Assembly: GCA_017551405.1 (NCBI GenBank)
Contig: JAFZLP010000084.1
Coordinates: 1 to 9,754, forward strand
DNA: 9,754 bases
Direction of reading: 5' to 3'
Source: Bacteroidales bacterium
Lineage (GTDB): Bacteria > Bacteroidota > Bacteroidia > Bacteroidales > UBA932
Shown: in pieces, positions 1 through 5,401 of the stretch
Layout of the letters: every line of letters starts with the position of its first letter
Position numbering within the stretch: position 1 is the stretch's first letter
Translations under genes and position numbers: made by a program
Notes under the pieces: model-generated
Databases searched by the model: none
Seen by the model: the letters and a program-made list of their open reading frames with translations, nothing else
What the model was told of the DNA's origin: nothing

Positions 1-116
1 CTGACCGGCTCGCCGGTCTGGGAATCCGCCAGGACGGCGGTGACTGCTGCATTCTGGGCGGAAAGCCCTAAAGTACAGAAGAGGCAGCAGAATAAGAGAC
101 AGATTTTATACTTCAT
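1..116 (-). CDS. Secreted protein, N-terminal fragment (possible CarboxypepD_reg-like or TonB-receptor-type start)
   Basis: Only the first 38 codons are in the window; the rest lies beyond the left edge. The ATG at 114-116 opens a typical signal peptide: MKYK, a hydrophobic Cys/Leu/Phe-rich core (residues 5-18) and a likely signal peptidase I site after LSA (residues 18-20, followed by Gln21). The mature start, with VTAVLADSQTGEPV at residues 25-38, resembles the first strand of the carboxypeptidase regulatory-like fold (pattern D-x-x-TGEP-[VL]) found at the N-terminus of many Bacteroidetes outer-membrane receptors and barrel proteins. That family call is an inference from a few residues. The gene starts 26 nt after the ruvC stop on the same strand, so co-transcription with ruvC is possible. 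No Shine-Dalgarno sequence is seen, as is usual in this phylum. The signal peptide is well supported; the exact family is not. Confidence 0.7.
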   Translation of the reverse strand, partial: MKYKICLLFCCLFCTLGLSAQNAAVTAVLADSQTGEPV

Positions 117-142
117 ACGGGGTATTAGATGCGAAACTTGGG

Positions 143-703
143 TCAGGGTTTATTAACCCTGCCGGGATTTTCAGCTATGAATTTTTCCCATGAGGACGAG
201 CCGCCCTTTCCTTTGAGCGGACTCGTGAGGGAATAGAAATGGCACATTGCGATTGCAAGTGCGTCGGTTGCGTCGAGGAACTTGCTTTCGATGTTGATTC
301 CGAGTGTCTTCTCCACCATGAGGGCCACCTGCTCCTTGGATGCGGCGCCGTTGCCGCAGATTGCCATCTTGGCCTCGCGGGGGGCATACTCATGGACGGA
401 GATGCCGTGGCCAGCAGCGGCGGTCATGGCCGCCCCCTGGGCCCTTCCGAGCTTGAGGATGACCTGGGCGTTCTTGCCGTAGAAAGGCGATTCGATGGCA
501 AGGTCCGTGGGGTGGTGAAGGTCGCACAGGGCGTTCACCTTTTCGTAGATGCATTCAAGCTTGTCATAGGGATCCGCTATGCGACGGAGGTCGAGCACTC
601 CCATGTCTATGAAAGACGGCTTGCCGGAAGCATCAGCACGGACGATCCCGAAACCAAGGATGTTGGTTCCGGGATCGATGCCGAGGATGGTGCGGGGCTC
701 CAT
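143..703 (-). CDS. ruvC: Crossover junction endodeoxyribonuclease RuvC
   Basis: RuvC is the Holliday-junction resolvase. As a dimer on RuvAB-bound four-way junctions, it nicks two opposing strands to finish homologous recombination and repair. The 186-residue length is close to the usual 170-190. The RNase H-like fold is clear: GIDPGT at residues 8-13 holds the first catalytic Asp (D10), LAIES holds Glu71, and the FLDATDALA segment carries Asp144 and Asp147. These four acidic residues correspond to the metal-binding tetrad of E. coli RuvC (D7, E66, D138, D141). The GRAQGAA stretch (residues 86-92) is also typical. The last ~25 residues are a Gly/Ser/Lys-rich tail. The ATG follows the serS stop codon with no gap, so translation is probably coupled to serS. 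No promoter or Shine-Dalgarno sequence is visible. Confidence 0.97.
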   Translation of the reverse strand: MEPRTILGIDPGTNILGFGIVRADASGKPSFIDMGVLDLRRIADPYDKLECIYEKVNALCDLHHPTDLAIESPFYGKNAQVILKLGRAQGAAMTAAAGHGISVHEYAPREAKMAICGNGAASKEQVALMVEKTLGINIESKFLDATDALAIAMCHFYSLTSPLKGKGGSSSWEKFIAENPGRVNKP

Positions 704-1978
704 CTATTTGATGATGTCGAAGCCCGTGTAGGGACGCAGCACTTCGGGAATTACAATTCCGTCCGGAGTCTGGTTGTCTTCGAGAAGGGCGGCCACCACG
801 CGCGGAAGCGCGAGCGAGGAGCCGTTGAGAGTGTGCGCGAGCTGGGGCTTGCCGTTCTCGTCGCGGTAGCGGAGATGCAGCCTGTTCGACTGGTAGCTTT
901 CGAAGTTGCTCACCGAGGAGATCTCGAGCCAGCGGCCCTGAGCGGCGCTCCAGAGCTCGAAGTCGTAGGTAATGGCCGAGGTGAAGGACATGTCACCGCC
1001 GCAGAGGCGGAGGATATGGTACTTCAGGCCGAGATCCCTGACGAGGCCTTCCACATGGGCTATCATCTCGTCGAGGGCGGCGTAGCTGTTCTCGGGCTTC
1101 TCGATGCGGACTATTTCCACCTTGTCGAACTGGTGCAGGCGGTTCAGGCCCCTGACGTCCTTGCCGTACGAACCGGCTTCGCGGCGGAAGCACGGAGTGT
1201 AGGCCGTGATCTTCTGGGGCAGCTGGTCGCCCTCGAGGATGACGTCGCGGTAGATATTGGTGAGGGGAACCTCGGCGGTGGGCACCAGATAGAAATCGTC
1301 AAGCCCGACATAGTACATCTGGGCCTCCTTGTCCGGCAGCTGGCCGGTGCCGAATCCCGAAGCGGCGTTGACCACCACGGGGGGTTCGGTCTCGCGGTAG
1401 CCGGCTGCGGCGTTGCGGTCAAGGAAGAAATTGATGAGCGCACGCTGGAGCTTTGCACCCTTGCCCTTGTACACGGGGAAGCCGGCGCCGGTTATCTTGA
1501 CTCCGAGATCGAAGTCGATGATATCGTATTTCTTGGCGAGCTCCCAGTGAGGAAGGGCACCTTCGGGAAGGCGAACTTCTGCGGGGCCGCCCTCCTTTAC
1601 CACCAGGTTGTCGGCAGCGCTCTTGCCCTCGGGAACGAGGCTGCACGGCAGGTTCGGAAGCAGTACCAGATTGTCCTGCAGTTCCTTAGCGGCCTGATCA
1701 CCCTGTTCGAGGAGCTCGGCGCTTTTGGCCTTGAGTTCCGCCACGGCGGCCTTCGCGGCTTCGGCCTCAGCCTTGAGGCCCTGCTTGAGAAGAACGCCTA
1801 TTTCCCCTGCGCGCTTCTTCTGCTCTGCGAGCAGATTGTCGCTCTGCTGCTGCAGGGAGCGGCGGAGGGAGTCGAGTTCCAGCACTTTGTCAACTATCGG
1901 CTTGGCGTCGAAGTTCTTTACCTTCAGGCGGTCGATGACCTGCTGAGGGTCATCGCGGAGCATCTTGAGTGTAAGCAT
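704..1978 (-). CDS. serS: Serine--tRNA ligase (seryl-tRNA synthetase)
   Basis: This cytoplasmic class II aminoacyl-tRNA synthetase charges tRNA-Ser (and tRNA-Sec where present) with serine using ATP. The 424 residues match the usual length. Residues 1-105 form the N-terminal tRNA-binding arm, rich in Lys/Glu/Ala heptads as expected for the long antiparallel coiled coil. The catalytic core follows: the serine-recognition TAE triplet at residues 234-236, motif 2 with CFRREAGSYGKDVRG at 263-277, and motif 3 with GSSLALPRVVAALLE at 386-400. The start is the ATG at 1976-1978, giving the standard MLTLKMLRDD opening. No Shine-Dalgarno sequence is seen. A hairpin followed by a T-run ends only 14 nt upstream of the ATG, so expression may depend on readthrough from rplU-rpmA. 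The TAG stop directly precedes the ruvC ATG. Confidence 0.98.
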   Translation of the reverse strand: MLTLKMLRDDPQQVIDRLKVKNFDAKPIVDKVLELDSLRRSLQQQSDNLLAEQKKRAGEIGVLLKQGLKAEAEAAKAAVAELKAKSAELLEQGDQAAKELQDNLVLLPNLPCSLVPEGKSAADNLVVKEGGPAEVRLPEGALPHWELAKKYDIIDFDLGVKITGAGFPVYKGKGAKLQRALINFFLDRNAAAGYRETEPPVVVNAASGFGTGQLPDKEAQMYYVGLDDFYLVPTAEVPLTNIYRDVILEGDQLPQKITAYTPCFRREAGSYGKDVRGLNRLHQFDKVEIVRIEKPENSYAALDEMIAHVEGLVRDLGLKYHILRLCGGDMSFTSAITYDFELWSAAQGRWLEISSVSNFESYQSNRLHLRYRDENGKPQLAHTLNGSSLALPRVVAALLEDNQTPDGIVIPEVLRPYTGFDIIK

Positions 1979-1992
1979 ATGTTCTTTAAATC

Positions 1993-2030
1993 AAAAAAGG
2001 ACCCTTCACTTATCTCGAAGCGGGGGTCCT
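1993..2030 (-). terminator. Rho-independent terminator or attenuator between rpmA and serS
   Basis: Read on the minus strand, AGGACCC (2030-2024) pairs perfectly with GGGTCCT (2004-1998). The loop can extend the stem with GAAG (2020-2017) pairing with CTTC (2007-2004, sharing one base with the outer arm). The 3' arm runs straight into TTTTTT (1998-1993). This lies 25 nt after the rpmA stop codon and ends 14 nt before the serS start codon. No good promoter was found between it and serS, so it may act as a partial terminator that sets serS expression below that of the ribosomal protein genes. Confidence 0.8.
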
Positions 2031-2054
2031 GTTCATTATTCTCAGCCTTCGGGA

Positions 2055-2315
2055 TTAGTTCTCAAAAGGAAGAACTGAGACGTACGACTTGTCTTCTTTC
2101 TTGCGCTTGAAGACTACGGTACCGTCGATGAGAGCATAAAGGGTGTGATCCTTGCCCATACCGACGTTCTTGTCGGGGTTGTGTACGGTGCCCCTCTGGC
2201 GGACCAGAATGTTACCGGCCTTTACTGCCTGACCACCGAACTTCTTGATGCCCAAACGGTTGCTGTGACTGTCACGACCGTTCTTAGAACTGGATTGACC
2301 TTTCTTGTGTGCCAT
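2055..2315 (-). CDS. rpmA: 50S ribosomal protein bL27
   Basis: bL27 is a large-subunit protein whose N-terminal tail reaches towards the peptidyl-transferase centre and contacts the tRNA acceptor ends. The 86 residues match the family. The start MAHKKG, the segment [18 protein letters not shown] (residues 13-30) and the core [13 protein letters not shown] are diagnostic. Ser/Lys residues (QSSSK) replace the more common GGST in the tail. There is no cleavable N-terminal extension of the kind seen in Firmicutes: MAHKK begins directly at the ATG (2313-2315). The gene starts 5 nt after the rplU stop, the classic rplU-rpmA pair, and shares its promoter. No Shine-Dalgarno sequence is seen. A hairpin terminator follows 25 nt downstream of the stop. 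Confidence 0.98.
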   Translation of the reverse strand: MAHKKGQSSSKNGRDSHSNRLGIKKFGGQAVKAGNILVRQRGTVHNPDKNVGMGKDHTLYALIDGTVVFKRKKEDKSYVSVLPFEN

Positions 2316-2320
2316 GGTAC

Positions 2321-2632
2321 TTAAGCGATTTCGTTGATCTTGATTTTGGACAGTTTCTGACGATGGCCGTTGAGCTTCTGGAAGCCCTTGCGACGGATCT
2401 TCTTGAAGACTAACACTTTGTCTGCCTTGGCTTCGTCATCGAGAACGGTGGCTTTCACCACTGCGCCTTTTACATAGGGAGTACCGACTTTGACTTTGCC
2501 CTCGTTGTCGATAAGGAGGACCTTGTCAAACTCTACGCTGGAGTCTTTGGCCTGGGCAAGGCGCTGCACGAAAAGCTCGTTCCCCGCCTCAACCTTGAAC
2601 TGCTGGCCTGCAATGTCTACGATTGCGTACAT
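2321..2632 (-). CDS. rplU: 50S ribosomal protein bL21
   Basis: bL21 is a large-subunit protein that binds 23S rRNA. The protein is 103 residues, exactly the usual size, when started at the ATG at 2630-2632 ([17 protein letters not shown]). The frame is open upstream to 2809, but that region encodes nothing bL21-like and contains the promoter, so the longer start is rejected. Characteristic features are the N-terminal [13 protein letters not shown] strand, the middle [11 protein letters not shown] segment, and the basic tail with [16 protein letters not shown] that contacts rRNA. It is the first gene of a run continuing into rpmA, with a leader of roughly 85 nt. The region just before the ATG is A/T-rich with no Shine-Dalgarno sequence, typical for highly expressed Bacteroidetes genes. 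Confidence 0.98.
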   Translation of the reverse strand: MYAIVDIAGQQFKVEAGNELFVQRLAQAKDSSVEFDKVLLIDNEGKVKVGTPYVKGAVVKATVLDDEAKADKVLVFKKIRRKGFQKLNGHRQKLSKIKINEIA

Positions 2633-2724
2633 AAATAAAAACTTATTAAAAGTCTTGACCGGAGGCGTCAGTCTTGAAAAACTGCTCTTTAAGGGCCCCA
2701 CAGCCTTCTGCAAAAATTGGGATG

Positions 2725-2755
2725 CAAAAGTAGCAAATTTTTGATTATCTGCAAA
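2725..2755 (-). promoter_or_regulatory. Bacteroidetes-type promoter for rplU-rpmA
   Basis: On the minus strand, a -33 box TTTG (2755-2752) is followed after 19 nt by TACTTTTG (2732-2725), matching the -7 consensus TAnnTTTG. Transcription would start near 2718, giving an 85-90 nt leader before rplU. The element overlaps the divergent promoter of the ATPase gene. The match to the known consensus and spacing is exact; activity is inferred. Confidence 0.8.
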
Positions 2756-2772
2756 ATAATTTGTTAAATTTG
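2740..2772 (+). promoter_or_regulatory. Bacteroidetes-type promoter for the ATPase-sirtuin operon
   Basis: On the plus strand, TTTG (2740-2743) is followed after 21 nt by TAAATTTG (2765-2772), matching TTTG-N(19-21)-TAnnTTTG. Transcription would begin near 2779, about 18 nt before the ATG at 2797. Its -33 box lies inside the spacer of the opposite rplU promoter, so the two overlap over 2740-2755. Confidence 0.75.
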
Positions 2773-2796
2773 CGAAGAACAAAAATGTTATAGGAG

Positions 2797-3954
2797 ATGG
2801 ACGGACCATTCATCTACAGCAAATACGTCACCGGCAAGCACTTCATCGGCCGCAAGAGCGAGGCCCTCATACTGGGGAATCTGCTCTCGAAAGGCGAAAA
2901 CGTGGTGATCTACGAACCCCCTAAGACCGGCAAAATGTCGCTCGTGAGGCAAACCTTCTACAACATGCGCATCGCCGGGGCGCAGTTCGAGGTGGCGGAA
3001 TTCTCCCTGCTGGGAGTCCGGAGCACCGATGCCTTCATGCTCAGGTTCGGCAGCACCGTCCTGCGCCTGTTCTGCACCACCCCGTCGGAATACGCCGCCG
3101 CGGTGGACAAGTATCTCCCCGGCACGCACTTCGTCTTCGACAGCCGCGCCTTCGCGGCTCAGGACCAGGTGCTTTCCCTCGGCTGGAGCACCGACGAGGC
3201 CGACCTTCGCGCCATCATCTCCCTGCCGCTGCGCATGGCCAGGGACACCGGAAAACACTGTTTCATTCTCCTGGACGAGTTCCAGGATATCGATCTCTTC
3301 GAGGGCGGCGACGGCATCTGCCGCATTTTCGACTCGGAGATGAAGGCCCTTTCACCCGAGGACAGGCTGCTCTGCTCCTTCATCTTCATAGGCTCGCAGG
3401 TAAACGCCATGAAGGAGCTCTTCGAGCGGCGCACGCTCTTCACCCGGAGCGTCGACCACCTGCCGCTCAACCGCATCGACACCAAAGACATCATCGATTA
3501 CACGGTGAAGGGCTTCCTGGTGAGCGGGAAGGTTATCGAAAGGGACCTCATGCTCGGGGTGTGCAAGCTCTTCAAGGACAACATCTGGTACATCAACCAT
3601 TTCGCGGCCATCTGCGACTCCCTGAGCAAGGGTTATATCATGGAACCGGTGCTGCTGGAGGCCCTGGACATACTCATTTCCATCCACCAGCCCCGCTTCA
3701 TAGCCAACATGGAGAGCCTCACCACCTTCCAGGTCAGTCTGTTCCGGGCCATCCTGGAAGGGCACAAGAAGTTCAGTTCGGCCGAAGTCATCAATCACTA
3801 CGGCCTCAACTCCTCCGCCAATGTCAGGCGCCTGAAAGACGCTCTCTGCAAGAAGGAGATAATCACTTTCGACGACAAGGACGAGCCGGTGGTGCTGGAC
3901 CCCCTCTTCGAATACTGGGCAAAGAAATTCTACTTCGAGATAAAAGATGAGTAA
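2797..3954 (+). CDS. AAA-type ATPase with degenerate P-loop and C-terminal winged-helix-like region
   Basis: This 385-residue cytoplasmic protein resembles the archaeal/Bacteroides-type AAA ATPases; no signal peptide or membrane segment is present. The P-loop region is YEPPKTGKMS (39-48). Compared with GxxxxGK[ST], the first Gly is Glu40 and the Ser/Thr is Met47, although Ser48 follows. I recall EPPKTGKMS as a recurrent variant in Bacteroides proteins, so it is probably a family trait. Walker B is clear as FILLDEFQD (156-164), with Asp160 and Glu161. IGS (198-200) is a candidate sensor-1 region, and the ERR/TR residues at 210-217 may supply arginines. Residues ~312-370 look like a winged helix (FRAILEGHKKFSSAEVINHY, then RRLKDALCKKEIITF). 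AGGAG touches the ATG without a spacer, so it is unlikely to act as a Shine-Dalgarno. The last 8 nt overlap the sirtuin gene. Its substrate and role are unknown; ATP hydrolysis itself is uncertain. Confidence 0.85.
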   Translation: MDGPFIYSKYVTGKHFIGRKSEALILGNLLSKGENVVIYEPPKTGKMSLVRQTFYNMRIAGAQFEVAEFSLLGVRSTDAFMLRFGSTVLRLFCTTPSEYAAAVDKYLPGTHFVFDSRAFAAQDQVLSLGWSTDEADLRAIISLPLRMARDTGKHCFILLDEFQDIDLFEGGDGICRIFDSEMKALSPEDRLLCSFIFIGSQVNAMKELFERRTLFTRSVDHLPLNRIDTKDIIDYTVKGFLVSGKVIERDLMLGVCKLFKDNIWYINHFAAICDSLSKGYIMEPVLLEALDILISIHQPRFIANMESLTTFQVSLFRAILEGHKKFSSAEVINHYGLNSSANVRRLKDALCKKEIITFDDKDEPVVLDPLFEYWAKKFYFEIKDE

Positions 3955-4660
3955 GAGAATCGCCGTGCTCACCGGGGCTGGCGTAAGCGCCGAATCCGGA
4001 CTTGGGACCTACCGTGACAACGGGGGCCTCTGGGACAACTACGACCCCATGGAAGTCGCTTCCATCGAAGGTTGGTACCGCAACCCGAAAAAGGTCCTGG
4101 AGTTCTATAACATGGAGAGGGAAAACCTCAGGAAAGCCCAGCCCAACGAGGCCCACAGGCTGATCGCATCCCTTGAAAAGGATTACAGGGTGGACGTGAT
4201 AACCCAGAACGTGGACAACCTCCACGAACGCGCCGGCAGCACCCATGTGGTGCATCTCCACGGCGAGGTCACGAAAGTGCGGCCCGAGAACACCTTCAAC
4301 GACAGGGACGGCTTTTCCGAAAGGGAGGTCTTCGACGTCGGCTACTCGGCAGTGCACCTGGGCGACAAGGCCCCGAACGGGGTGCAGCTGCGCCCGCACA
4401 TAGTCTTCTTCGGGGAAGCCGTTCCCAAGATGGAAACGGCCATCGATATCGTCTCAAGGGCCGATATAGTGCTCATCGTGGGCACGTCGCTCAGCGTCTA
4501 TCCCGCCGCCGGGCTCTACCGTTACGCCCCGGCGAATGCGCCGGTCTACATCATCGACCCGAAGCCCGTCGGCCTGGCCGACAGCCGCCTGCATCCCATA
4601 CAGGCCGTGGCCACCGAGGGCATGAAGCTGTTCATCAAGGAACTCGACAACATCAAATAA
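3947..4660 (+). CDS. cobB: NAD-dependent protein deacylase of the sirtuin (SIR2/CobB-like) family
   Basis: Sirtuins remove acyl groups from lysines, consuming NAD+ and releasing nicotinamide and O-acyl-ADP-ribose. The 237-residue length fits the small bacterial class. The NAD-binding motif GAGVSAESGLGTYR spans residues 10-23, TQNVDNLHERAG spans 86-97, the catalytic His is His105 in HLHGE, FFGEAVP lies at 154-160 and VGTSLSVYPAA at 178-188. The protein contains no cysteine at all, so the four-Cys zinc site normally found after the catalytic His is absent; 106-147 instead holds a charged segment (RPENTFNDRDGF). The acyl-pocket motif YxxR of CobB and SIRT5 reads Y54-N-M-E57-R58, with Glu at the Arg position in my alignment by eye. 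The ATG overlaps the end of the ATPase gene (ATGAGTAA), implying coupled translation. A strong terminator follows directly. Confidence 0.93.
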   Translation: MSKRIAVLTGAGVSAESGLGTYRDNGGLWDNYDPMEVASIEGWYRNPKKVLEFYNMERENLRKAQPNEAHRLIASLEKDYRVDVITQNVDNLHERAGSTHVVHLHGEVTKVRPENTFNDRDGFSEREVFDVGYSAVHLGDKAPNGVQLRPHIVFFGEAVPKMETAIDIVSRADIVLIVGTSLSVYPAAGLYRYAPANAPVYIIDPKPVGLADSRLHPIQAVATEGMKLFIKELDNIK

Positions 4661-4687
4661 AAAAACCGGCCTCAACAGCCGGTTTTT
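4661..4687. terminator. Bidirectional terminator between the sirtuin and lipoprotein genes
   Basis: AAAAACCGGC (4661-4670) and GCCGGTTTTT (4678-4687) form a perfect 10-bp inverted repeat around the 7-nt loop CTCAACA. A T-run follows the GC-rich stem on both strands. It starts right after the sirtuin TAA (4658-4660) and ends 19 nt before the stop codon of the convergent lipoprotein gene, so it can serve both. Confidence 0.9.
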
Positions 4688-4706
4688 CAATGCCATACGG
4701 AACCTG

Positions 4707-5072
4707 TTATTCGGCCGGAGCCTCTTCTTTGTTTCCGCCGAACAGGCCTTCCAGGAAGCTGCCTGCATTCTCAAGGGCGCCCTTGACTTCGTCGGCTGCC
4801 TTCTGGGTGAACTTGGCTACGATCTTGCCCTGGATGGTGGCGAGCTCGTTCTTGAGTTCATCGGAGAGCTTGACTTCCTTGACTTCCTCGCAAAGCTGCT
4901 GATACTTCTCGGTTGCCTCTTTCCACTGATCCTGGGTAAGGTTGTCGTAGTTCTTGTCGAGGTATTCGTAGAAGGACTGGAATTTCTGTACGGCTGCCTT
5001 TCCGGGGTCGCAGGAAGTGATGATGAATGCGGTTGCCACGAAAGCAAACAGCATAAGAATCATGTGTTTCAT
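4707..5072 (-). CDS. Small helical lipoprotein of unknown function
   Basis: This 121-residue protein begins with a short hydrophobic signal (MKHMILMLFAFVATAF) and a lipobox IITSC, so Cys21 is the predicted lipidation and signal peptidase II site. The mature part is almost entirely charged and amphipathic helix: residues 25-60 (KFQSFYEYLDKNYDNL and following) and 65-110 with heptad-like Lys/Glu and Leu/Val spacing. It ends in a Gly/Asn/Glu-rich tail. It resembles the small Bacteroidetes lipoproteins of the DUF6565 type as I remember them; that name is tentative and no function is known. After Cys comes DPGK, with no acidic surface-export run of the Bacteroides kind, so a periplasm-facing anchor is more likely than surface display. 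It is a single gene, divergent from rpsU and convergent with the sirtuin operon. No Shine-Dalgarno sequence is visible. Confidence 0.85.
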   Translation of the reverse strand: MKHMILMLFAFVATAFIITSCDPGKAAVQKFQSFYEYLDKNYDNLTQDQWKEATEKYQQLCEEVKEVKLSDELKNELATIQGKIVAKFTQKAADEVKGALENAGSFLEGLFGGNKEEAPAE

Positions 5073-5112
5073 AATTGCTTGAAATTTAAGAGTTGATAAT
5101 TATTTCTGGGCG

Positions 5113-5120
5113 CAAAGTTA
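5113..5120 (-). promoter_or_regulatory. Candidate -7 box of the lipoprotein gene
   Basis: On the minus strand TAACTTTG (5120-5113) fits the Bacteroidetes -7 consensus TAnnTTTG. It would place the transcript start near 5106, about 34 nt before the lipoprotein ATG. At the expected -33 distance there is only a T-rich stretch and no exact TTTG, so the assignment is weaker than for the rpsU promoter next to it. Confidence 0.5.
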
Positions 5121-5127
5121 AAGAATA

Positions 5128-5158
5128 TTTGCAAATAAAAGAAAAAACCTTACCTTTG
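5128..5158 (+). promoter_or_regulatory. Bacteroidetes-type promoter for rpsU
   Basis: TTTG (5128-5131) and TACCTTTG (5151-5158) are separated by 19 nt, an exact match to the TTTG-N(19-21)-TAnnTTTG consensus. Transcription would start near 5165, leaving a leader of about 25 nt that consists mostly of the strong Shine-Dalgarno region. Confidence 0.82.
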
Positions 5159-5171
5159 CATCCCCAAAGAA

Positions 5172-5183
5172 AAAGGAGGTGAT
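5172..5183 (+). promoter_or_regulatory. Extended Shine-Dalgarno sequence of rpsU
   Basis: AAAGGAGGTGAT is complementary over 12 nt to the conserved 3' end of 16S rRNA. The AGGAGG core ends at 5179, 10 nt before the ATG. No other gene in the window has a usable Shine-Dalgarno sequence. In Bacteroidetes ribosomes the anti-Shine-Dalgarno is held by bS21, bS18 and bS6, so a strong Shine-Dalgarno on the bS21 gene is expected to favour ribosomes lacking bS21, forming an autoregulatory loop. Confidence 0.88.
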
Positions 5184-5189
5184 AAAAGC

Positions 5190-5384
5190 ATGATTATAGT
5201 ACCCGTTAAAGATGGTGACAATATCGAACGCGCTCTCAAACGCTTCAAACGCAAGTTCGAAAAGACCGGTGCCATCCGTGAGCTCCGCGCCCGCAAGAAT
5301 TTCGAGAAGCCGTCCGTAAAGAAGAGAATGGCCAGGGAAAAAGCCATCTACGTTCAGCATCTCCGCGACATGGAAGAGAACTAA
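5190..5384 (+). CDS. rpsU: 30S ribosomal protein bS21
   Basis: bS21 sits on the small-subunit platform near the 3' end of 16S rRNA. In Bacteroidetes it helps to occlude the anti-Shine-Dalgarno sequence, which explains why most genes of this phylum lack Shine-Dalgarno sequences. The 64 residues match the family: MIIVPVKDGDNIERALKRFK at the start, then the basic helices with FEKTGAIRELRARKNFEKPSVKK and a KRMAREKA segment. The C-terminal end (QHLRDMEEN) is acidic rather than the Arg-rich tail of E. coli bS21, as is usual in this group. It is a single gene with its own promoter (5128-5158), a 12-nt Shine-Dalgarno sequence and a strong terminator 17 nt after the stop, consistent with independent autoregulated expression. 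Confidence 0.97.
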   Translation: MIIVPVKDGDNIERALKRFKRKFEKTGAIRELRARKNFEKPSVKKRMAREKAIYVQHLRDMEEN

Positions 5385-5401
5385 TTATCTTTCAATCATA
5401 T

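Noticed and set aside
239..2110. Long plus-strand open frame (623 codons) opposite ruvC, serS and the end of rpmA
   Set aside because: It runs antisense to three well-recognised genes, resembles no family, and is explained by the GC-rich codon bias that leaves the opposite frame open.
2790..2799. AGGAG directly before the ATPase ATG as a Shine-Dalgarno sequence
   Set aside because: It touches the start codon without the needed spacer, so it cannot position a ribosome in the usual way.
2633..2809. A 59-codon N-terminal extension of rplU in the same frame
   Set aside because: It would run through the rplU promoter and the divergent ATPase start; family members begin at MYAIV and have 103 residues.
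3029..3343. Arg/Ser/Pro-rich open frame inside the ATPase gene
   Set aside because: It is an out-of-frame shadow of the ATPase coding sequence; low-complexity composition is typical of such frames.
3947..4660. Reading the ATPase-sirtuin pair as a known anti-phage SIR2 system
   Set aside because: The sirtuin has the full CobB-type deacylase motif set and small size, the ATPase is not HerA- or STAND-like as far as can be seen, and no defence genes surround the pair.
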